From Bisporella sp. PMI_857 (taxonomy: Eukaryota; Ascomycota; Leotiomycetes; Helotiales; Helotiaceae): a stretch of 64,000 nucleotides of DNA. This document shows, one piece after another, positions 22,471 to 38,549 of the stretch. A program made the position numbers and the translations under genes. Below the pieces are notes generated by a model. It was given only the letters and a program-made list of their open reading frames with translations. It did no database searches and was not told where the DNA came from. The stretch spans positions 329,220 to 393,219 of the forward strand of contig JAJSPD010000045.1 in the NCBI GenBank assembly GCA_021307315.1, read 5' to 3'. Each line of letters begins with the position of its first letter. Positions within the stretch are counted from its first letter, which is position 1.

Positions 22471-25400
22471 TTAATCTAGCTCAATGATATCGGTTCTCTG
22501 CTGGCTCATTCGGTTCTGACTGCCCTGGCTATGGCCATGGGTCTGGCTCTGACTGTTATTAGGCGTAGGTTGTTGTCGCTGCTGATATTGCTGCATATGT
22601 GCCTGGGCTTTCATATTTGGTCGAGCCTGCTGTGGTGGCTGTGGCCGCTGCTGAGGCGGCATGGGTCGTTGACTCTGTGGTTGGGGCGGAGGCTGCTGAG
22701 GTTTGTTCTGCTGAGGTGGTTGCTGCGCTACGGGTTGAGGTTGTTCGAGTTGTGGCGCGGAAGGTTTGCTCAGCTCTACGGTTCGGACAACCTCATCAAT
22801 TTGCTTTATCAAGTCCTCCAAACCACCACTTTGTGTTACAGCACTCTTACGCATGCCCTCCCAACCAGCGCCTGATGAGTCCCAGATTGATTGCAACGCC
22901 GCGTCGATTTCGTCCCCGTCCTTATCCCGAGCATCGCCTCGTGAAAGCATCCACCATGCCTCCCCACATCTGTTCTGTAGTTTGAAATCGAATTTCACTT
23001 TTCGGGTAGCTGGAATCGAATCTGTATCGGATTTTGGCGAGACGAGATCGTACCTGACAATCATGTGGTCGATTGATCGGACCAAGATCACCACCTCTCC
23101 TCTCTCCTGGAAATTCGTCCACTCCGTTTCAATGGCATCGAAAACCTGAAGGAGTGGCAGGGTTAATGGGAGCAGAGTCGCTATGCCATCAAGCCCTTGC
23201 GAATTGAGAATTCTGTCCAGATGATCCAATATTCGCAGGTGTGGATTGTTCGCCTCGAATCTAATAGTCATACCCGTGTTCACGCTACCGAAATCAATGG
23301 TTGCCTTGAACGTCGCCTTTGCTTCAGCTTGGGGAGATTTATAGCTGAATATGATCTTGTCTAAAGACATAGAATCACATACAAGGGTTTCGCTATGTCT
23401 AGCAAATACCTCCACAAATTCAACTAAGCGTTCTACCCGATTGACTTTTTCGATGAGCACTGGAATAACTGGAAATCCTACCCTTGACCGTAACCGAAAA
23501 GCGAAGACTCCCGTGGCAGCGCTGAACGCAATATCTCTGTCAACATTTTCTTTCAAGCTTGACAAGGAGTTTGAAACATTGACGACCATCCGTGCCTGAG
23601 TAACAACCATACAAGTCGGATAATTAGGGGCTATTATTGAGGGAACTGGTGTCGTATCCTCCTGGGGCAGATTTGCATCATTAGAAACCTCAAGGCCTTG
23701 GAAGGTGAGCTGAATTGTATCCTTTGCCCAAGGCTTCTTCGACCGAAGAGCCTTGTTTTGTGATGGTAATATTTGAGAAAGCCGTACAAGGATAGTTGGT
23801 AGTTTGATTGGCGATAGCGGCTTGCTGTTTCGAAGAATGTAATTGGACCTATATGAATGTAATGATCTTAGGTTGGTATAGTGAGATATAAGTCCAGCTG
23901 TGAATGTAACTAGCGTAAGGAAGAAGTTGTATGATATGGCTGGTGACAACGCCTTGATCGGAATTCTGATCTTGCTCGTGATTTTTATTTCGTCCTTTTG
24001 ATTGTTCCGCGTCCTGGTTGGAGTACTGACGAAGATTAGCAAAACACGCTATGAATAGAGTGACAAACTCACGTTTCTAACAGCCACCACTTCTCTCCGC
24101 TCACGCTCATACTGACCACAAGAGACCATTCATCCTTCCATTCTCGGCGTCTGAACCAATACCACCGCGGCGCGTTGTCTTTCGTTACCTGTCGTAGGTC
24201 ATCCAGTTCAACGCCTGGCGTATGGGGACTGAAGACGACCCAGCCAGTGCTCTGTGTGTAGTTCATGAGTCGCTGAAGAGTTGCTTTATATCGAAGTAAT
24301 TCAATCATCCTCGGCACGTCCTTAATTGGCGCCTTTGCAAACTTATTGAACTGTTGCAACTCCATCTCGAAGGCAATAGATACGGGGCTCAGGTAGAAGC
24401 GACCGCTAGTCTGTTCAATCTTGAGGCACACAAGTTGCTCATTCGTCAATTGAATTGTTAGTGATGATCTTGTATCATCTTTGTCATCTGTGCCCACTGA
24501 AGGTTGGCTCAATGATAGAGTTGCCTCTCCAGTTGAAAATAGCGGCCACGTCTGTAAATTTGAACATATACTATCCATCAAGTACTGTGTGTGCATTGCA
24601 ATAACTGTCCTTAGTAGCTTCTCGGCTGATATATTGATGACATCGAGGGGGATTACGATATCTTTCATTTCTTTACCATCTCGAAACCATCGGATAGAGA
24701 GGCGACTAACAGGTGCCTTGTGGAGTGGGCGTTTATGTTTCGGCTTGCCACTATGAACGCCTAGAAGGATAAAACTCTTTGGTCTGGGTGTGCCTTTCCA
24801 ATACTGAATCGACAGCGTTCTGTCGAGGGGCTCAACTTCTAACCCTGAAATCCACGTGCCGCGAGCCAACTCCCAGGCCTGCTTTCTAAACTCGCCAATT
24901 TTAACCGTAAGAGTCATCTCATGAAGAAATCTGTAGCAGCCAGCAAGGCCGTCCTTTTCTAGGATGGCATTTATACGGTGCTCGAGACCGTTGCCGACAC
25001 TAGCCGGCATCTCTGCAAGCGCTGGAGAGAATAAGAAGCGAAACCCGATGAACCAGAACTGAGTGGTGGAATCCTCGCTAGCTATGGTGAGATCGACCTC
25101 GAATTCTCCGGGAACTTTAAAAGTGACACGACCAGATTTAATGGTATATTCTTTGAACGCCGGCGGTATCTTGTCGTGTTCGTCGATAACAAGCCGCATG
25201 TGCAGAAGGGTATTGATGTTTTCCAATGTCCTCAGCATCTCCCGCGGTTTCAATGAAGGTGGTTCCTTGTATCCGAGCTATAGCACATTAGTAACATTTC
25301 ATTTGTCAATTGCACTTTCCACTCACATCAGGCATCCAAGGCGCCTTGCCGGTTGATAATACTTCCACGGCAGTTTTGAAATCTGGGCTAGGCAATCCCG

Positions 25401-26022
25401 CTGTGTGCAGCTTTTTCTTGGAATTGATTAGGAGCATCAATGACAAGTCGTACTGGTACTTCTGATTGACAAGATGCGCCTTCAGGTCTATCAATTTGCC
25501 TACGTCTTCTGCCTGCCGACTCCAGTTTGTGGCGGCAAGTATTTTGGTCCACTCCGCATGTTTTGCCTGGAAAAATTCAAGCCATATCCTCTTTTTCTCG
25601 ACATTTTCCGGGTCACTTTCTTGCTCGGCGGAATGGAGAACATTCCCGTTGACGGCAGACTTTATGGTTCTTTGCGCTTGCTCGTTTATTTTTTGCGTGA
25701 GTTGCCCATATGATTGCTCCGCCGCTCGCTCGATTAGCTTCGAGGTTGAGATGTACCCAAGAGTGACATGCTGAATCTCTGGAGGGAGCTTGCCAAGCTG
25801 TGCCAACAAGGCTGTTGCTGCAGATGGCACAGAGCTTTCTCCTGTCTGGGTCATCGGCAGGCCGTTCAAAAAAGGTGCATTGGGGCTCGTTGGAGTTATA
25901 TTCTGTTGAGGCTCTGGTCGAGATCCTCCCTTTTCCGGTACACGATTAGCAGCGGCTGTGATGCCATTAGGCTGCCTGTCATGGTTCGTATGTCCGCCAT
26001 TCTCCATGATGACGCCCGGCAT
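22471..26022 (-). CDS. MED14: Mediator complex subunit 14 (MED14/RGR1)
   Basis: Scaffold subunit joining the head, middle and tail modules of Mediator, which connects activators to RNA polymerase II. Exons on the minus strand: 26022-25327, 25277-24073 and 24025-22471, with introns of 49 and 47 nt (GTGAGT donors; CTATAG and CGTCAG acceptors); 1151 residues. I start at the ATG at 26022 (MPGVIMENGG); the frame is open further upstream but has no ATG. The conserved N-terminal block is LPPEIQHVTLGYISTSKLIE, followed by LIERAAEQSY and KTAVEVLSTGKAPWMPDLGY. The last about 120 residues are a Gln/Pro-rich low-complexity tail (QQPPQQNKPQQPPPQPQSQ), as expected in filamentous fungi. No damage seen. Confidence 0.92.
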
Positions 26023-27524
26023 AGTCTCTCCCGATCTGTTAACCAGAGACCCTTCCCCCTCCACCACCTTTCCCCCAGCAGCTCCGATCGCAACCCGCCC
26101 TGTCGACTCTATCTTGATGGTTCAACTAAGGGGACGTCGTAGATACCATCAGGCTTTGATGCAACGGTCACAAGCGCCGATGACGATGAAATACCCAGGG
26201 ACAGCGATGTGTTTTCTGTCAGCAATTAGGTATTGGGCAGTGTGTGCCGGCAGGAATTCGTGTGTGAGTATATGGTGATTCGGTGGTATGCGCGACCTTG
26301 CGTTGAATGAAAGGATGGGGTTGGCGCTCTTGTCGCGTGTAGACTAGGGCAATGATAAGCGGTAAAGGGATAGCTGTCGAGTAGGTGATGATTCTGAGCG
26401 CATCAGTAGAATTGTTCAGAATGCGGCTATCGTAGATGCTTGTTTGTGAAACCGTCCGACTGGTGTGTTGTCTTTGATGGCCGTGAAGTTCAAGAGTCGG
26501 GCTGCTTCTTGCCAAGACCTTTAGTGCCTTGCGACCCACTTTTGGATCCGTGCATTTCCCGTGATGTGAAAGTCTTCCAGAGGAAATGCAAGGCTGGCCA
26601 ATGAGCAAACAGGACGACGAGACTGGTCAATACCATGCAGATACGTTTGTGTGTGAATGGGAACGTTGTGTCAAATTCGAAAAATAGGCGGGGTTCACCA
26701 TTGCATCAAATCTCACTTCATCTGTGCCAAAAGATTTCCATTGCTGATTCACAGAAGAATGTCATGAGATTTTACGAAAGGAAGCTGGGATCTCAATTGC
26801 GACCCTAGCTCAGGTGATAGGATTCAGCACAGTAGATGCAGGGCTCTGCTTAGATATGCAGCGAGCCCAGGATAGCTATCTTTACTAACAATGACCATCA
26901 ACTCCGTTCCCAATTAATTCTAGCCGCTATATCTTTTATTTGGTCTTCTCGAGTGAGTACTGGTTGAAATAAACAGCAGAGCGAAGCTTAACCTCTGGAA
27001 CTTTAGAATGTATACCATCATCTATCTGGGTGTCTAACCACCCCCCTTCCCCCAACCATAGTTCCGACCGCGCAGAGTTCAGACAAACACATATACACCC
27101 TTGGATTAATTATGACGTTTGAATTTCTTTCCTTGAAACCAAGATATCTAGCTATATTCTGGCACGCCCCCCCCTGTTGAACCCTACTTCTGAAGGAATT
27201 GGGTTGGCCAACCCTGATTAAGCTGGGGGTAACGAGGCCAGCCTCACGCAGGCTCTGCTTCACTCCCGTACCTCAACTGTTTCTCTCCCCCCCTTTCACA
27301 TGATCCATATGCGCCAGTGATCATTTAGATACATCAGCTCCCTCGTCATTGCACCTCCTCTTTCATTTTTGGTGGTCGTCGTCGACCCAAGCTCAAAACA
27401 GTTTGTCGACCAACATTTTGGTGATGGTCGAGAAGGATTCCTTATTCTATTCGCGTAGCACCACTATGATCTAACCAACCGCCTGCTTACTGGTACAGCC
27501 TCGAATCCTGGCGTCGCAGCAGCA
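26023..27524. promoter_or_regulatory. Divergent promoter region between MED14 and ATG22
   Basis: About 1.5 kb shared by two divergently transcribed genes. It carries C-rich tracts near 27040 and 27165-27295 and no convincing gene. Open frames here are short and overlap without family features. Confidence 0.5.
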
Positions 27525-29728
27525 ATGGTGCCACGGAACCATCCGCAGCGACCACCACCACCACTACCTCAACGCTCGCTCTCCGTCCATAGTACAAAAC
27601 GTTCTTTCTCCTCCTACCGGTCGCATTCTTCTTCATTTGAGGCTGATGACGAGCGATCGAGTTCCGCAGACAACGAAATGGGTCCAGACGCCGGGTTCCG
27701 AGACGAACCATCGCAATATGCGGGAGAGGATACGCGTTTGACAAGTAGGAAAGAGCTGGCAGGATGGTACGCATATGGATTTGCAGCTGAGGTTTTCGTG
27801 ATATGTGGAATGGGTGAGTTATATATTTCTATTGAGTGGCAACCGTGGAGTTGTTGGTTGCAGTGGTGCCTAGCGGTCCTCTGCTTTCAAGGTGATACTG
27901 GCCTTGAATGCTGAAAATGGCCGGAAGTCAGATACTCTGGAAGAGAGGCTCTACATTCATGAGCTAGAAAACCAGAGTCGATCTAAATCGTAGTGGACGT
28001 AGCAGGAGCTGGAATGCTGTTATGCTGCTGGGGCGAGACTCAGAGGCGTCTGCTAACAAGTATATAGGCTCATTTATACCCATCACCTTAGAACAACTAG
28101 CTAGAGAAAATGGTGTTCTTCTCTCTGATCGAACAACACCATGTGGTTCAAGTTCGTCGCACCCAGCACCGGGTCTGCCCGGGCCAAATGGGAAGAAAGA
28201 CCTAGGACAATGCGTAGTATATGTCCTCGGCTTGGAAATCAATACTGCCAGTTTTGCCATGTATACGTTCTCCCTGAGTGTTCTATTTCAAGCATTACTG
28301 GTTGTCTCTATAAGTTGTGCAGCGGATCATGGAAACTATAGGAAGAGGTTATTGTTATTTTTTGCATTTGCAGGCGCTACGGCTACGATGCTTTTCTTAC
28401 CTATTGTACCAAGCATATACCTTCTCGGAGCAGTGTTAGCGATGGTTGCCAACACCTGTTTCGGTGCAAGTTTTGTACTTCTAAATTCTTTCCTACCGCT
28501 CCTAGTCAGGCATCACCCCAGGAGCCAATATGGCACACCAGAAGATAGCCCTGATTTTCCGCCCACGCTGAGGGATGATCAGCCTGACAATGCATATCTC
28601 GAAAGAGACCACCTAACTGATTCTCAAGCTTCTCTGTTGCCGTCAGATGATCCAACAGAGCCACATGCTGGATCACCAAGTATGACATCTAGGGAGCTGC
28701 AGTTGTCGACACAAATTTCATCGACAGGTATTGGGATTGGATACAGTGCAGGATTATTCTTACAATGTGTATGCATCGTCATCATTTTCGCCATGAAAAG
28801 CACTACCTTTTCACTACGGGTTGTTTTATTCATTGTTGGAGCATGGTGGTTTGTTTTCACAATCCCGGCCGCAGCATGGTTACGCCCTCGACCAGGTCCA
28901 CCACTGCGAGCAGCTGATCCTGAGAATCCGAGCAAAGGTCGTTCTTGGCTTGCATACATAATATATGCGTGGGCTTCTCTCTGGAGAACAGTCAAATTCG
29001 CACGTCGACTCAAGGATATTATGCTCTTCCTAGCAGCATGGTTTCTTTTGAGCGATGCCATCGCCACGGTCTCAGGCACAGCTGTTTTGTATGCTAAGAC
29101 AACACTACACATGCGCCCAGAAGCTCTTGGCTTGATAAATGTTATCGCAACGACAGCGGGCGTCCTAGGCGCCTTTTCTTGGTCTGCGATCTCAAAGGCC
29201 TTTGGTCTCCGGCCACATCAGACGATTCTGGCCTGTATATGCCTTTTTGAGATCATCCCACTCTATGGGTTACTGGGATACATCCCTATAGTCAAGGGCT
29301 GGGGCGTTATCGGTCTGCAGCAACCATGGGAGATGTATCCTCTTGGGTTCGTATATGGCTTCGTTCTTGGTGGATTAAGCTCATACTGCCGCTCTCTTTT
29401 CGGGGAACTGATCCCACCAGGATCCGAAGCCGCGTTTTATGCTTTGTACGCCATTACCGATAAAGGATCTTCGATCTTTGGACCGGCGATCGTAGGCGCT
29501 ATCGTGGACCGCACAGGTGAGATCAGACCAGCATTCTGGTTCCTTGCCGCATTGGTAGGGCTTCCAGGCCCATTAATCTATTTTGTGAACGTTCAAAGAG
29601 GGAGAGAAGAAGGTGCTCGCTTGGCAGAAGTCATCGAAGGATACAGATCGAGGGAACGGAGCGCGAGTGCATCAAGCAGAGAGCCCTTGTTGGGCAACGA
29701 TGATGAGGAAAGATTACATAGGGATTGA
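27525..29728 (+). CDS. ATG22: Autophagy-related protein 22 (vacuolar amino-acid effluxer)
   Basis: Vacuolar membrane transporter of the major-facilitator type that releases amino acids from degraded autophagic bodies. Exon 27525-27813 and exon 28068-29728 give 649 residues. The 254-nt intron has a GTGAGT donor, a TGCTAACAAG branch and a TATATAG acceptor; it is long for this window. After a Ser/Pro/His-rich N-terminus, the first membrane span starts at [18 protein letters not shown] and continues across the splice as [18 protein letters not shown], a family signature. At least ten further hydrophobic spans follow, with a long hydrophilic loop in the middle ([14 protein letters not shown] region) and the typical ending [20 protein letters not shown]. 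Intact. Confidence 0.92.
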
Positions 29729-30695
29729 ATGTTATTTTTGAATTCAGCTATATGGAGTTTTGCATAAGCTGGTGTTGGATGGATAGCTTAGGGGCGTTGC
29801 ATAGGATCGGAGTTAGGTGGATATATTAGCATAAGATGCAGATTTCAAAGATTATAGGTTCCATTTTCACCTGCTATCGTTGGCATGTACGCCTTCTCCT
29901 ATGCCTTAGATTACAATAATGCTCGCCATACATGAGTGTTTGTTATAAGAGTGACAGTAATAGCAACAGCAAGAATGAGTATTCTCTGTTCTGATCCTTT
30001 GCAATTGATTTAATTGGCCAAAAAGATCTAATCTAATCTCTTGCCTCCCCAGGTTCTGCCTTCCCCATGATCTCGCTTAAGACGGAGCTAACGGGTAACG
30101 ACGTCGTTTCTGTGTTTTTATGTGTCATCCTTCGTTTGTTTTACACAACGAAAACCCTTTTAGGTTGCGGCGTCATCTCTCCCCCTTTCCTCGTCATTCC
30201 GCATTCCGACCTTTGTTGTTCGGCATCGTGATCACGGTCTTTTTGCCCATTCCCCATAAGAAACGACAACCTTCGAAGCCTCGACGTCGGCTCCTTCGGG
30301 GACGGATGACGGAAAGGTTAAACTTGTTATCTTTTTTGTCTTTGAGGGTTTGCATGGCATGGATATACACTGCATGGCGAGTTTCAAAGTTGAATCGCCT
30401 TCGTTTGGGGGGCATTTGTGTCACGAGGGCCGGAGATGCCTATTTCATGATGTCAAGTCTTACTCTACCCAGCAACAATACCCTCATATTCCACCATTTT
30501 CACCCTTTCACGCGCTCTCCGTCCATTCGGTTTTCAACTTTCCCCCCTTCCTTCCCTTCTAGCCAGTTCTCTCTCGTTTTCCCTGCTGCGTGCCACCGGA
30601 ACGACGGCCTGTCCGACACCCCTTGAACCAAATCTTTATAGGATGTACTTCCTCTCTTGCGCTTCTTTCCTTCCTCCAGAACACTTCTTGCTAGG
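29729..30695 (+). promoter_or_regulatory. Region between ATG22 and the HPP gene
   Basis: Holds the 3' flank of ATG22 and the promoter of the following gene. Pyrimidine-rich tracts at 30500-30690 precede the start codon. Open frames between 30120 and 30720 lie on both strands with unlike-protein composition, so I do not call a gene. Confidence 0.45.
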
Positions 30696-31816
30696 ATGAC
30701 GGCCCCGCGTCCCAATTTCGATTTCGATATCGATCACTATTTGAACAGATATGTGCCTCGAAATCGGCTGGGCCGTCTGCCTAAACCTATATCTTGGTTC
30801 CTGGGGCACCGAGGCAAACATCCCGTTGAGATTGGGACTCTTCTCATCTACTTCTGGGCATTCGTAGGCGCCTTCGCGGGGCTGCTTGTCGTCGAAGCGG
30901 TGTTCAATACACCATTCTTCAAAAATGAAGGGACGCCTATTGTTGTTGCATCATTTGTATGTGTTCTCTTTGCTTGTTCTCCCATTCATCCTCATATATA
31001 TCTGCCTCTTTTTTGTCCATTTTGCTTTTCGTTCTTCATCTTTCACTCTACTGAACCAAGCCTCTCCTCCTTCATCCATCCAATACAACCTAGATTAAGT
31101 TTCTATCACAAACAACTTACAAAAAACCATAAACTAACGATACAACCTTGTAGGGAGCAGCGGCAATCTTAGAATACAATGCCATCGCCTCACCCCTCGC
31201 CCAACCCCGCCCAGCCTTCCTAGGCCAACTTCTCTCCGCAGTCATCGGCATATCAATACACAAGCTCTTCTCTCTCTCCCCCCACTATCCATCTCCCTTC
31301 TCCAACGACTCCAACTTCCTCGTCCCGCTGGCCGGTGCCCTCGCCGTCGGCATCGCATCCGCGCTCATGGGTTTCACCAAAACGGTGCATCCCCCAGCAG
31401 GCGCTACGGCCCTCCTCTGCGTCGTCGACGCCCAGGTCGCCCGCATGGGATGGTGGTTCCTGGTCCCCGTCATGATCGGCACGCTGCTGCTCCTCGGCGT
31501 CGCTTTGTTGATCAATAATCTCCAGCGACGATGGCCCATTTGGTGGTGGACGGAGCATGATCTACGCAGCCGCAAAGATGACTTAGGAACCGAGAAGTCG
31601 TTGGGCAGCGTGGACGAGGAGCGGGATGCCGCGATTGATATGCAGGAGGCGGAGCCCGACAGGGATCGGCTGGTCGTTGGCATGGATCGCGTTGTCCTCC
31701 CGCAAGGTTTGGAGCTGAATGATCTGGAGATCTCGATGTTGGAGGGGTTGAGGACGAAGATGAAGGAGGGTCGGAGGAGGAGGGAGAGCGAGGCTACGAG
31801 GGTCGGGAGCGAATGA
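30696..31816 (+). CDS. HPP-family integral membrane protein
   Basis: Exons 30696-30956 and 31154-31816 (intron 197 nt, GTATGT donor, AACTAACG branch, TTGTAG acceptor) give 307 residues. The signature HPPAGATA that names the family lies at about residue 160, in a segment of four membrane spans: LLIYFWAFVGAFAGLLVVEA, the GAAAILEYNAIASPLAQPRP block that opens exon 2, LAGALAVGIASALMGF and FLVPVMIGTLLLLGVALLI. A charged C-terminal tail follows (WPIWWWTEHDLR, then Glu/Arg-rich). Some bacterial and plant HPP proteins take part in nitrite transport; the fungal role is not known to me. The second exon is richer in GC than its surroundings but otherwise ordinary. Confidence 0.88.
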
Positions 31817-32300
31817 TGTGACATAGCATATGATATACCCTCCGCGAAGTTTACAATCGAAGCTCGTAAATAGATCGTGACTCGTAGAAAGCATTTCCCG
31901 CTAGCCAGAGCCTTTTTGTTGCATATCGATGTGAGCTCGACGCGAGCCCCTGAACTAGGCGAGTCCCCCACCCTTCCGCAAACTCCACAACTTTCAACGC
32001 CTCAAGTCCGCCGAAATCTCTTTCCAAACGTTTTAAAATTGCAGCGAACATCACCGCACTATGGAAGCGATAGCAAGACGAGAACAAATAAATCATAAGG
32101 TCTATTACAGGCAAGAGGCCCATCTTTTCTTCTACCTTGATTCAAGTTCAAGTTCAATTTCTACACCGCCCAATGCAAAATTCCCAACGCCGATTTAATG
32201 CTGAAAAACAAAAACAATACCATTCCAACTTTTCATTACTTCTGAACTCAGGGCCGCGAAACTTGAACACGTCGAAGTTAAGCGTTTCGAGGATCGGTGC
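31817..32300. other. Convergent 3' intergenic region
   Basis: Between the stops of the HPP gene (plus) and the PAQR gene (minus). No gene or repeat recognised. Confidence 0.5.
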
Positions 32301-33994
32301 TCAATACCCTATACAGCTCGGGCTCTTCTCCGCCCTTTCGAACGCGCCGGTGAAAAACTCCTGCATCGCCGCGTAATGGAATAGTATCCCGCCCAGCACG
32401 GCGAAGTGCCATAGGTTGTGGCTGCCCCCGATGTAATCGAAGGCGCCGGGGAACCAGCGTTCGGGGATCTGGCTCGCGTAGATGACAGCGCCTAGAACGT
32501 AGACGACGAGGCTTTTGGCGATCGGGGCGTAGAACTCGAGGGCGCCGCCGCGGGTGAGGGATAGCTGGAGGGCCGGCGAGAAACCGGTTGCGCCGAGGGT
32601 GACGTAGAATGCTACGCGTGCCCAAGCCATGTCGGAGCGGTTGAATGTTGGGTGCCATGGGAGGATGACACCGCCTATTCCGAGGGCTGCGGTGAGCGTC
32701 ATGTAGACCCATCTACTGATGGGTTCGCAGTAGAAGGTTGCGTATTCGGTCGTCATAATGCTGGCTGCAATAAGCAGAGAGATACCGGTGTAGTCGACGC
32801 ACGCGAAGCGTTCAAGCAGCGTTTGGTCAGCGACCGAGTTCATGGTGTGCCACATGGTACTGCAAACGAGGCATTTGCAGGCCGCGAAGAAGAAAATGGC
32901 GGCAATGGCCACGTCTGCATTGGTAGACAGACTGAAGTTGGCGCTGGTGGGGTAGAAGTGGAAGGCTACGGCGAGGATGATGAAGAACCCGATTGCATGT
33001 GACCAGATGTTTACGGACTCGTTGCTTAGGCGGAACATGGAGCGCACGCAATCAATTTTAGATTCAGTGAAGCGGTAGCCTTTGAGGATATGTGGGTTTA
33101 CTCGCCAGGGGATCGGAAGATCCTCGTATCGGATTAAGCCTGTGATGTTAGTTCTGTGGCTGGCAAGAGGATTGATCAGCTTACGATGTTCTCGAGCTCG
33201 AAGGATGGCGAACTCGATATGCTCCTCTAATGATCCAGCAGCCTTCCTCGCGCGTTCAATACCCTCGTCCATCACTTCCCTAGCCTTTTCAATTCCACCA
33301 TCGAGCAAGTTCATTCCCTCATCCATCAAATTTCCTGCGGTCCCCAAGAAGCCCTCTTCTCGCAACTTATATGCCTTCGCCTCGAAATCGGTTAATATGC
33401 TATCCAGCAATCCGATACCAGTGGTAACTTTCTCGGCCAATGTCTCTTTAGCAACCAGCGCATCTTGATACCTCGATTCGACCGTCTCAACCATAACTCT
33501 TGCCCTTCGTCGACCGGCTCCAATAACCTCGCCGGATACTTGTGAGCATCGCGCTCGCACAGCTTGTAATGTCGCATATGCTCGTGAAAGTCCGGCGTCT
33601 ATGTTCAAGTTTCCATAGCTTTCTAGAAAGTCTAATCTGTGCTCGAGTTCTGTGAGGAAGATGTCGACCTAGATTTTGGTTAGCATTGATCCTTCATTTA
33701 ATCGAGTACTCCTCCTCCGATCTGCCAATTGACCACAGCCCGTGTGCAAGCCAATACCGCTTTGCGACCAGCTTCCCAGAACGCTCAAACACCAGATTTC
33801 CTGAAAGTGGGCATTCCTACCTTCAAAAGTAGCCCCTCCTCCCCCTCCATCTCGCCGCTCTCCCTTTTCCTCTTCGCGTGGAAACTCGAGTGGCGACGTC
33901 GATATCCGTGTTTCTCATCCCCCCTATCCGCCCCGCTCGTTTCCGCCAAATCATTATAACTCTCCACCGTGAGGGAAGAACCCGTACACGCCAT
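32301..33994 (-). CDS. PAQR-family (adiponectin receptor/haemolysin III-like) membrane protein, Izh3-like
   Basis: Exons 33994-33821, 33668-33185 and 33139-32301 give 498 residues. Intron 1 (152 nt) joins EEGLLLK to VDIFLTELEHRLDFLESYG. Intron 2 is only 45 nt (GTAAGC, ACTAACATCACAG) and keeps the frame open, so a reader of unspliced DNA would miss it. A soluble N-terminal part of about 200 residues with long charged helices precedes the seven-span PAQR core: ESVNIWSHAIGFFIILAVAF, CSTMWHTMNS, CVDYTGISLLIAAS and, near the end, GGSHNLWHFAVLGGILFHYA, which carries the conserved His pair. A long N-terminal helical domain before the PAQR core is the fungal Izh3 layout. Homologues affect zinc and sterol/sphingolipid homeostasis. 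Confidence 0.88.
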
Positions 33995-34853
33995 CTTTCT
34001 GGATTATCTCTCGCTCTATGCGTTTTCTTCGCTCTATGTATATTCGAGGTACGTTGTCGCCAATTGGGAGGACTGGCGCAGGAATTAATAATACAGAGGA
34101 CGGTGCAGTCGAGGGGTGGATGAGGAAATGCACATGGGATCGCAGGTTGTTCAGGTCGAAAGAGAGTGAAGGTGCTGTTGAGCAGTCATGATCCCCACGC
34201 GGCGAGCAAAAGAGTGACAATTGGTTGTTGGGTTGGGTTGTGAGGAGGTGGAGATGCAGATGGAAGTGCGCCGTTGGTAGGGTAAGAATCAGAAAATGAG
34301 GGTCTGGGATCCGCTTTTGTTGAGGCGGTTTTAAGGAGAGGCTAAGACCGGCTATATCACTAAATAATCACACCTTCTGTAAGGGGTTTTTGAGTGAGGA
34401 GAAATTTAATAGATGGAGAATTTTCAAAAGCATTCAATTAACATAAAAATCCTACTTGCAGAGGAATTTGAAAGCCTACAAAAGGAAGAATTCCCATGGG
34501 CCATGATAATGCCAAGGTTGGTTTTAATCAGGTTTGCCGCTCTTTGGGCTTGGGTTTAGACCCCACCATTCGGCCAACAAGGCTGCATGACTTGCATGTG
34601 AAGAGTCCCTGCATTTGGTGGTGCCTGACCTGAATTAAGTATTGGCATACAGGAATTCCCATTCCATGGGAATGGAAAACCTTAAGAGTGATGGAATGGA
34701 AAGCAGTCGTGGAAAGCCTCGTTCAGAGTACATAGTCCAGAAAATCAATGATACATGGTATTAGGAGAGGCGGTCAGATTAAATATGTAATATTAGGTAT
34801 TCTAAGGCCCGAACCGAACGCCTGCAGATGCAATTATTATTTACTGGCATGAC
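33995..34853. other. Intergenic region between the PAQR gene start and the CYP51 stop
   Basis: Holds the promoter of the PAQR gene and the 3' flank of CYP51. GTAATATTAGG and T-rich stretches lie near 34780. No gene recognised. Confidence 0.45.

Positions 34854-38549
<3,696 letters not shown>

Noticed and set aside
22531..26278. Plus-strand frames opposite MED14, some Leu/Val- or Trp-rich
   Set aside because: They mirror the Gln/Pro-rich tail and coding sequence of MED14; composition is a by-product of the opposite strand.
27814..28067. A small extra exon inside the long ATG22 intron
   Set aside because: The flanking exons join directly into the conserved CGMG-SFIPIT sequence, leaving no room for additional residues.
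30120..30821. A 168-codon frame and its overlaps before the HPP gene
   Set aside because: Lies in a pyrimidine-rich promoter, overlaps frames on both strands and has no protein-like pattern.
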